From Victivallales bacterium (GTDB lineage: Bacteria > Verrucomicrobiota > Lentisphaeria > Oligosphaerales > Oligosphaeraceae), in contig JAFRLP010000211.1 in the NCBI GenBank assembly GCA_017431185.1, positions 1-11,560 of the forward strand: 11,560 bases of DNA, in the 5' to 3' direction. Below are positions 7,393 to 11,560 of the stretch, piece by piece. The notes under the pieces are model-generated. The model had not been told where the DNA came from and searched no databases. It saw nothing but the letters and a program-made list of their open reading frames with translations. Made by a program: the position numbers and the translations under genes. Numbering within the stretch: position 1 is the first letter of the stretch; each line of letters starts with the position of its first letter.

Positions 7393-7506
7393 AGACCTTT
7401 ATGGGAGACGCATATCCCGCCTGTTTTTGAGTACAATTACAAGGCGCGGGGCATTTTCCACGCCGCCCGAAGCCACATCATATTTCCCGAAACGCCATAA
7501 AGGTCT
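7393..7506. repeat. 12-nt inverted repeat pair flanking 90 bases
   Basis: AGACCTTTATGG (7393-7404) is matched by its reverse complement CCATAAAGGTCT (7495-7506). The enclosed 90 bases have no clear gene. It could be a remnant of a small element or chance. Confidence 0.6.
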
Positions 7507-7603
7507 GGCGATGGCGTTTTCCTGTCAGGATGCCATAAGCGAATGATTTTTCCACCTAAAATTCGGTTGCGGAGCGTTATTTTACGCAATTCTTTTAACT
7601 CCG

Positions 7604-7661
7604 AGGGCAATAGGGGCAATAGGGACAACAATGCCTTGTCCCTATTGCCCCTATTGTCCCT
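7604..7661. repeat. Long near-perfect hairpin; possible bidirectional terminator
   Basis: The left arm (7604-7628) and right arm (7636-7661) pair over 25 positions with one bulged base around a 7-base loop (CAATGCC). Each arm itself has a 9-base period (GGGCAATAG). It lies 42 bases beyond the oxidoreductase stop codon and between convergent genes. No U-run follows on either strand, so a classical intrinsic terminator is not certain. A dispersed palindromic repeat is the alternative. Confidence 0.8.
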
Positions 7662-7703
7662 TTGGGTTGATCAAGTTTCCAATCAACCTATAGGCCAGTG
7701 GGG

Positions 7704-8792
7704 CTATTTTCCGAATTCGTCGGCGTGGGGGCGGAAGTCAGGGTTGTCTTTCTTGACCTGCTCCGACCATTTGACCACCTCGCGCGCTTCGGCGATGGTG
7801 ATGGGGTAGGGTTTTCCCTCGCGGATGGCCTCGTAGAGATGCAGGTAGTTCTTTTGGGTGTCCTCGCCGTTGGCGGGTTCGACCATGATGGTCTTGCGGA
7901 TGTTCTTGAGTTTGTAAACGGTGCCGAAACTGGAACCCAGAGGCGGTGACTCGCGGTTGGGTTTTCCCGTGGGCAGTTCCTGGGATGGCTCGACATACAC
8001 CATCCTGAAGTCATTGTCGTCCCCAATCAGGGTTCCTCTGGAGCCATAGACGGTGTAGATGGGTGCGGGGATGGCCACGCTGTCGGAGATTTCCATATCG
8101 ACAATGCGTCCGTTTTTCCCAGTGAAGACGATTTTCACGTGGTCTTCGGCTGGGCCGAAGGAGTGGATGCGGCGGAGTTTGCTCCATACGGATTTGACAG
8201 GTGACTCCAGCAGACGCAGGCTCTGGTCAATGATATGCGGTCCCCAGTTGTTCAGTTGGCCACCGCCGCAGTCGGAGATGGACTGCCAGTCTTTCCGGAA
8301 GGAGAAACTGTCACGGCAGATTTTGATTTCAAAGATTTCCCCCAATACACCGCTGTCCATGATTTCCCGCAGGTGGTTGAAGGCTGGTTCAAAGCGGCGG
8401 TTGTGACGCAGGTACAGTTTGCCAGGGTATTTGGCTGCGGCGCGCGCCAGTTTGTCGAAGGCGGCCAGCGTCAGGGCGACGGGTTTTTCGCAGAACACGT
8501 ATTTGCCCGCCTTGAGTGCGCGGATGGCGTAATCGACATGCTGCGGTGAACGCACCGCCACCGCCACGAGTTCCACCTTGGGGTCAGCCAGGAACGCCTC
8601 GCCATCGGTGTAGGTTTTGGCGTTGGGGCAACTCTTGAGCAGATGCTCAAAGCGGGTGGGGTCAATGTCGCAGGCCGCCACGACCTCGAACTTGTCCGAG
8701 TAACGGGCGATTTCGGGCAGATGCATCCCGAAGCCAGCGCGTCCAATTCCCCAGATTCCAACACGGATTCTTTGATTTTTCTTGGCAGTCAT
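7704..8792 (-). CDS. Gfo/Idh/MocA family oxidoreductase
   Basis: 362 residues from ATG 8792 (MTAKKNQRIRVGIWGIGRAG). The frame is open further upstream, but that part overlaps larC in another frame. The N-terminal Rossmann fold shows GIWGIGRAGFG (12-22) for NAD(P) binding and ACDIDP (40-45). EKP is at 102-104, whose Lys is the usual catalytic residue. The C-terminal domain has GGGQLNNWGPHIIDQ (176-190), where family members normally read GGGxLxDxGxHxxD. Here the Asp is Asn182, while H186 and D189 are kept. The family oxidises or reduces sugars, inositols and related compounds; the substrate cannot be read from sequence. It starts 8 bases after the larC stop, so the two are probably co-transcribed. 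No SD is visible. Confidence 0.92.
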   Translation of the reverse strand: MTAKKNQRIRVGIWGIGRAGFGMHLPEIARYSDKFEVVAACDIDPTRFEHLLKSCPNAKTYTDGEAFLADPKVELVAVAVRSPQHVDYAIRALKAGKYVFCEKPVALTLAAFDKLARAAAKYPGKLYLRHNRRFEPAFNHLREIMDSGVLGEIFEIKICRDSFSFRKDWQSISDCGGGQLNNWGPHIIDQSLRLLESPVKSVWSKLRRIHSFGPAEDHVKIVFTGKNGRIVDMEISDSVAIPAPIYTVYGSRGTLIGDDNDFRMVYVEPSQELPTGKPNRESPPLGSSFGTVYKLKNIRKTIMVEPANGEDTQKNYLHLYEAIREGKPYPITIAEAREVVKWSEQVKKDNPDFRPHADEFGK

Positions 8793-8800
8793 GATTCGAT

Positions 8801-10216
8801 TCAATTTTGCGTTTTCCAGTTCTGCACGGCAGCCATGACCTGCCGCAGAGGAATCCCCGCGGCAATGGCGACATCCCTGGCGGAGTCGTATTCGGGAACG
8901 ATTTCCCTCGTTCCACCAGGACGATGGACGATTTTGGCGGACACCTCGCCCCAAGGAGTCTTGACGGTGGTCTTTTCGCGGGAAAGCAGGTAGCGCCGGC
9001 GTTCCGCGACACGCACGCCTATGGAACTGGTGTGCTCCAGAATGAGCGAGGCCAGCCTGGACTCGTCCTGGGGACGGCATAGCGCCTGCAAGGTGACGGC
9101 TGGCCGGTTCTTCTTCATCTGCGCTGGCGAGAAGCAGACGTCGAGGGCGCCCGAGGCCAGCAGCAGTTCCTGGGCATGGCCGAGGGTCTCCGGCGTCTGG
9201 TCGTCAATTTCGCAACGCAGTTCGCAGACTGTATCGGTGGGCAGCGTGTTCTCGGCGGGAGTCTCGAAGAGCAGTGTGCGCACCACATTGGGCATCAGGT
9301 CAAAGTTCTTGGAGCCGTGACCGTAGCCAGTGCCCTTCAGTTGGAACGGCATGGCGGGAAGCGTCCCTTCCGAAAGGGTGACCAGCACAGCCGCGCCAGT
9401 GGGCGTGGTCAGTTCCGACTGGATGGGCAGGCGCGTCACGACCTGGCCTTCCAGCAGACGCGCCGTGGCGGGCGCGGGGACGGGCATGACGCCGTGGGCG
9501 CACCGAACTGTGCCATGCCCAATCTTGTGTCCTGCGCAGTAGATATGCTCGACGTCGAGTTGCTCCAGAGCCAGGCAGATGCCGAAGATGTCGGCGATGG
9601 AATCCACGGCGCCCACCTCATGGAAATGAATCTCCTCCACCGACTTGCCGTGGATGGCTGCCTCCGCCTCCCCCAGACGGCGGAAGATGGCGGAGGCACG
9701 TTCCTTGGCGCGCACAGGGGCGCCGCTGTTGCCCAGCATGGCCAGGATGTCGCTCAACCCGCGGTGTTCATGGTGGTGATGGTGGTGCTCGCCCTCGTGG
9801 TGGTGTTCGCCCTCGTCCTCGTGGTGATGCTCGTCCTCGTGGTGGTGTTCGCCCTCGTCCTCGAGGTGATGGTGATGTTCGCCCATGCCCTCGTGGTGAT
9901 GCTCGTCCATGCCCTCGTGGTGGTGATGGTGGTGCTCGCCGTCGTGGTGGTGCTCGCCCATGCCCTCGTGGTGGTGCTCGCCCTCGTCCTGTGCCTCGTG
10001 GTCGTGGCAATCAGGGTGGTCGTTGTCGATGACTCGGAGGTAGCCGCAGGTGATGCCATGGGGGCAGAGGGCGCGATGGAACTGGAGGGTGACGTTCAGT
10101 CCGCACTGCTGCAGGCCACGCTGGACGGCAACCGGGTCTGCCCCCAAATCAAAGAGGGAGGCCAGTATCATGTCCCCCGCAGCCCCTGACAGCGGGTCTA
10201 TGCTGATGCAACGCAT
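8801..10216 (-). CDS. larC: LarC, nickel-pincer cofactor biosynthesis protein, with a very His-rich segment
   Basis: 471 residues from ATG 10216. LarC inserts nickel into pyridinium-3,5-bisthiocarboxylic acid mononucleotide to make the NPN cofactor of lactate racemase and related enzymes (CTP-dependent in the studied case). Family motifs: DPLSGAAGDMILASLFDLGA (7-26), HFHEVGAVDSIADI (197-210), PVPAPATA (245-252), TPTGAA (271-276), EIDDQTPETLG (336-346) and MKKNRP (367-372). Residues 67-151 are a His/Glu/Asp/Gly segment with 38 His in 85 residues; it accounts for much of the extra length over usual members (about 400-430). The gene is one continuous frame, unlike the Lactobacillus larC1/larC2 frameshift arrangement. 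larA, larB and larE are not in view. It lies 33 bases after the upstream secreted protein and 8 bases before the oxidoreductase. No SD is visible. Confidence 0.95.
   Translation of the reverse strand: MRCISIDPLSGAAGDMILASLFDLGADPVAVQRGLQQCGLNVTLQFHRALCPHGITCGYLRVIDNDHPDCHDHEAQDEGEHHHEGMGEHHHDGEHHHHHHEGMDEHHHEGMGEHHHHLEDEGEHHHEDEHHHEDEGEHHHEGEHHHHHHEHRGLSDILAMLGNSGAPVRAKERASAIFRRLGEAEAAIHGKSVEEIHFHEVGAVDSIADIFGICLALEQLDVEHIYCAGHKIGHGTVRCAHGVMPVPAPATARLLEGQVVTRLPIQSELTTPTGAAVLVTLSEGTLPAMPFQLKGTGYGHGSKNFDLMPNVVRTLLFETPAENTLPTDTVCELRCEIDDQTPETLGHAQELLLASGALDVCFSPAQMKKNRPAVTLQALCRPQDESRLASLILEHTSSIGVRVAERRRYLLSREKTTVKTPWGEVSAKIVHRPGGTREIVPEYDSARDVAIAAGIPLRQVMAAVQNWKTQN
9764..10018 (-). repeat. His-rich coding repeat inside larC
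   Basis: The DNA is a degenerate tandem array of codon groups for HHHEG-, HHHED- and HHHHHH-type units. Runs of His of 3, 3, 6, 3, 4, 3, 3, 3 and 6 are separated by acidic residues. This is a probable metal store or chaperone region and is likely to vary in length between strains. Confidence 0.85.
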
Positions 10217-10249
10217 GTTCTGTCGTAGGATTGAAGTGTTCTGAATCTC

Positions 10250-11314
10250 TCACTCCTGGGAGGCCGCGGCGAACTTCTTCGCGAGCGTGGCGATGGTGTC
10301 GATGTCACTGATGGTGAAGGCGGTGGTGAGGGTGGCCACATTCCCTTCCTGGGCTGCCTTGAGGCTGTTGACGAAATTCAGGGGGGTGGTGATGCCCATC
10401 ATGGGAGCCAGGCTTGGCAGCATGGGCAGAACCATGCCGTCCAGGAACTGGGTCTTAAAGGCGGTCGCGTCGGTGGCATTGCCCGCCTGGAAGAGCAGAT
10501 TCAGGGGCAGCGCGTTGTCCTCCAGGGAGAGAGACATGGCGAAGCCGGTGAGTTTGGAGCAAGGCTCCATTGCCGCGCCCATCATGGGATTCTCCGCGTC
10601 ATTGGCCTTGTCCACAAGTTTTTTCTGCATCTCTGGCGTGATGTCAACCAGGACTTGGGCGATTGACGTGGCTGGGGCCTTTGCGGAGGCGCGCAGGGCG
10701 GACATCCTGTCGGTGAGGGCGACGGACTGCCTGGCCTGATAGCGTTTCAGGATGTCCTGAAGCACATTGGCCGGACGTGCCGCCAAGATGGTCTTTCCCC
10801 CCTCCACCAGGGCGATGGCGTCGCTGACCTCTTCTATGGCGACCTCGATAAAGGGGATGCCGGCTGCTGTGCCGTCTTTGAAGGTGGCCTCCTTTCCTGC
10901 CTTCGACGCCTGCTCCGCGATTTCCTTTTTGATTTCCTGCAAGGTGAGGGCCGTGTTCAATTCGTTGATTACGCAGAAATCATTGCCCTGGGGATAGTTG
11001 GAGCAGACCTGCATATAGAGGCTTTTGCACTCCTTTTTCTCCTTGGAGAGATTCTGGAACGCATTCATCATGCAGGAGGATTTCCCTGACCTGCCGGCGG
11101 GGACTTTCTGAGTGAGTTTGGACAGCATGGAGTCGCTTTGGCTGATGGACTTGAGTTTGTCGGCCATTGGCCCCTTGCCGGACACGTCCTGGTTGATGAG
11201 GAGAACGGTCGTGCCGGGGAGGATGGCGGCTGCGCGGGCAGCCTCATCGGCAGTGGCGGCCAGCGTGAGGAACTGGAGGGAAAACAGGCAAAGCAGAAGG
11301 ATGTTCTTTTTCAT
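10250..11314 (-). CDS. Secreted protein of unknown family
   Basis: 354 residues from ATG 11314. A start 15 codons upstream is in frame, but MKKNILLLCLFSLQFLTLAA at the chosen one is a clear signal peptide, with A-T-A (20-22) before D23 as a cleavage site. The mature protein is mainly helical and Ala-rich, with ILPGTTVLLINQD (31-43), VEGGKTILAARPANVLQDIL (170-189) and a long C-terminal region rich in Met, Leu and Ala (VLPMLPSLAPMMGITTPLNF, 295-314). Cys occurs at 81, 96, 104, 114 and 252; the first four could pair as disulphides. The design (exported, LPxxTxxxI-start, a GGKTILAA segment near the middle) recalls large periplasmic DUF3352-like proteins, but I cannot assign a family. It sits 48 bases downstream of pilT and 33 upstream of larC. 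No SD is visible. Confidence 0.85.
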   Translation of the reverse strand: MKKNILLLCLFSLQFLTLAATADEAARAAAILPGTTVLLINQDVSGKGPMADKLKSISQSDSMLSKLTQKVPAGRSGKSSCMMNAFQNLSKEKKECKSLYMQVCSNYPQGNDFCVINELNTALTLQEIKKEIAEQASKAGKEATFKDGTAAGIPFIEVAIEEVSDAIALVEGGKTILAARPANVLQDILKRYQARQSVALTDRMSALRASAKAPATSIAQVLVDITPEMQKKLVDKANDAENPMMGAAMEPCSKLTGFAMSLSLEDNALPLNLLFQAGNATDATAFKTQFLDGMVLPMLPSLAPMMGITTPLNFVNSLKAAQEGNVATLTTAFTISDIDTIATLAKKFAAASQE

Positions 11315-11362
11315 GTTGCGGTGTAGTGGGTGTTGACGTTGATGGGGCAGATGACGCAAAAC

Positions 11363-11560
11363 TCAGCCACGGATGGACTCCAGGTCCTCCTTGGTGAGCA
11401 ATGGCTCGAAATCCTGTTTGTTGGTGGCCTTGGTATAGGCCTCGGCGGCGGTGATTTTGCCATCCTTGAGCAGGCGCATCAGGTCGCCGTCCATTGTCTT
11501 CATGCCCATGCCGGCGGACTGTTCGATGATGCTTCGGATGTTGGCGATGGCGCCCTCGCG
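11363..11560 (-). CDS. pilT: Twitching-motility motor ATPase PilT, C-terminal end only
   Basis: The last 65 residues of a gene that enters from the right edge, in frame from base 11560 to TGA at 11363-11365. The sequence contains IANIRSIIEQSAGMGMKTMD followed by LMRLLKDGKITAAEAYTKAT. This matches the end of PilT-type ATPases, where a helix precedes a conserved G-M-x-T-M-D and the L-x-x-L-x-x-x-G-x-I-x-x-x-x-A segment. PilT retracts type IV pili from the cytoplasmic side of the inner membrane. Walker motifs lie outside the window, so activity cannot be judged. PilU or another PilT paralogue is possible. It is first of the four co-directional minus-strand genes seen here. Confidence 0.82.
   Translation of the reverse strand, partial: REGAIANIRSIIEQSAGMGMKTMDGDLMRLLKDGKITAAEAYTKATNKQDFEPLLTKEDLESIRG

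Larger units (their letters stand above)
7218..7703. other. 486-base intergenic region between convergent genes
   Basis: No convincing gene. A GTG frame overlapping the preceding stop runs to 7546 (110 codons), but it resembles no protein I know, contains the 13-nt duplication and has many rare codons. The region holds that tandem duplication (7256-7281), a 12-base inverted repeat pair (7393-7404 and 7495-7506) and a long hairpin (7604-7661). Confidence 0.6.

Noticed and set aside
7214..7546. 110-residue GTG frame after the AAA-ATPase
   Set aside because: Overlaps the stop codon, contains a tandem duplication and rare codons, and resembles no protein family; treated as noncoding.
8793..9080. 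N-terminal extension of the oxidoreductase
   Set aside because: Lies inside larC in another frame; the Rossmann-fold start fits 8792.
9764..10018. CRISPR-like or noncoding repeat array
   Set aside because: Units are irregular, have no spacers and are explained by the His-rich coding segment of larC.
9176..10189. 337-residue plus-strand frame with long Val/Leu runs that look like membrane segments
   Set aside because: It is the antisense shadow of the His-rich larC codons (CAC/CAT read as GTG/ATG).

Overview
The window comes from a bacterial chromosome that uses the standard code. The gene types are a PilT-type motor ATPase, LarC, a Gfo/Idh/MocA oxidoreductase, an AAA-ATPase/PD-(D/E)XK protein and a Cys-rich ankyrin protein. 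Together with the mixed base composition and several starts lacking a Shine-Dalgarno (SD) sequence, they suggest a Gram-negative, possibly PVC-type (Lentisphaerae/Verrucomicrobia-like) organism. That placement is an impression, not something the sequence proves.

Left part (1-4479, plus strand) is an accessory block of five co-directional genes of mostly unknown function. In order they are: the 3' end of a coiled-coil protein built from 14-residue (42-nt) repeats; a coiled-coil protein of unknown family whose start is unclear and may be frameshifted; an ankyrin-like exported protein ending in a six-cysteine module; a short exported protein ending in the same module; and a secreted DUF3298-like protein. 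Parts of this block are visibly AT-richer than the rest. The two cysteine-module genes have clear SD sequences.

Middle part (4528-7217, plus strand) holds a VanW-family protein and, after about 257 bases, a 524-residue AAA-ATPase-like protein with a C-terminal PD-(D/E)XK nuclease motif. A 486-base gap follows (7218-7703). It holds a 13-nt tandem duplication, a 12-nt inverted repeat pair and a long hairpin lying between convergent genes.

Right part (7704-11560, minus strand) reads, in transcription order, pilT C-terminus, a 354-residue secreted protein of unknown family, larC with an unusually His-rich segment, and a Gfo/Idh/MocA oxidoreductase. Gaps of 48, 33 and 8 bases suggest one transcription unit.

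The most interesting signal is the shared six-cysteine, DnaJ-like module at the C-termini of two neighbouring exported proteins. Next are the likely frameshift near 676, the long hairpin at 7604-7661, the His-rich LarC and the oxidoreductase with an Asn at a usually Asp catalytic position.
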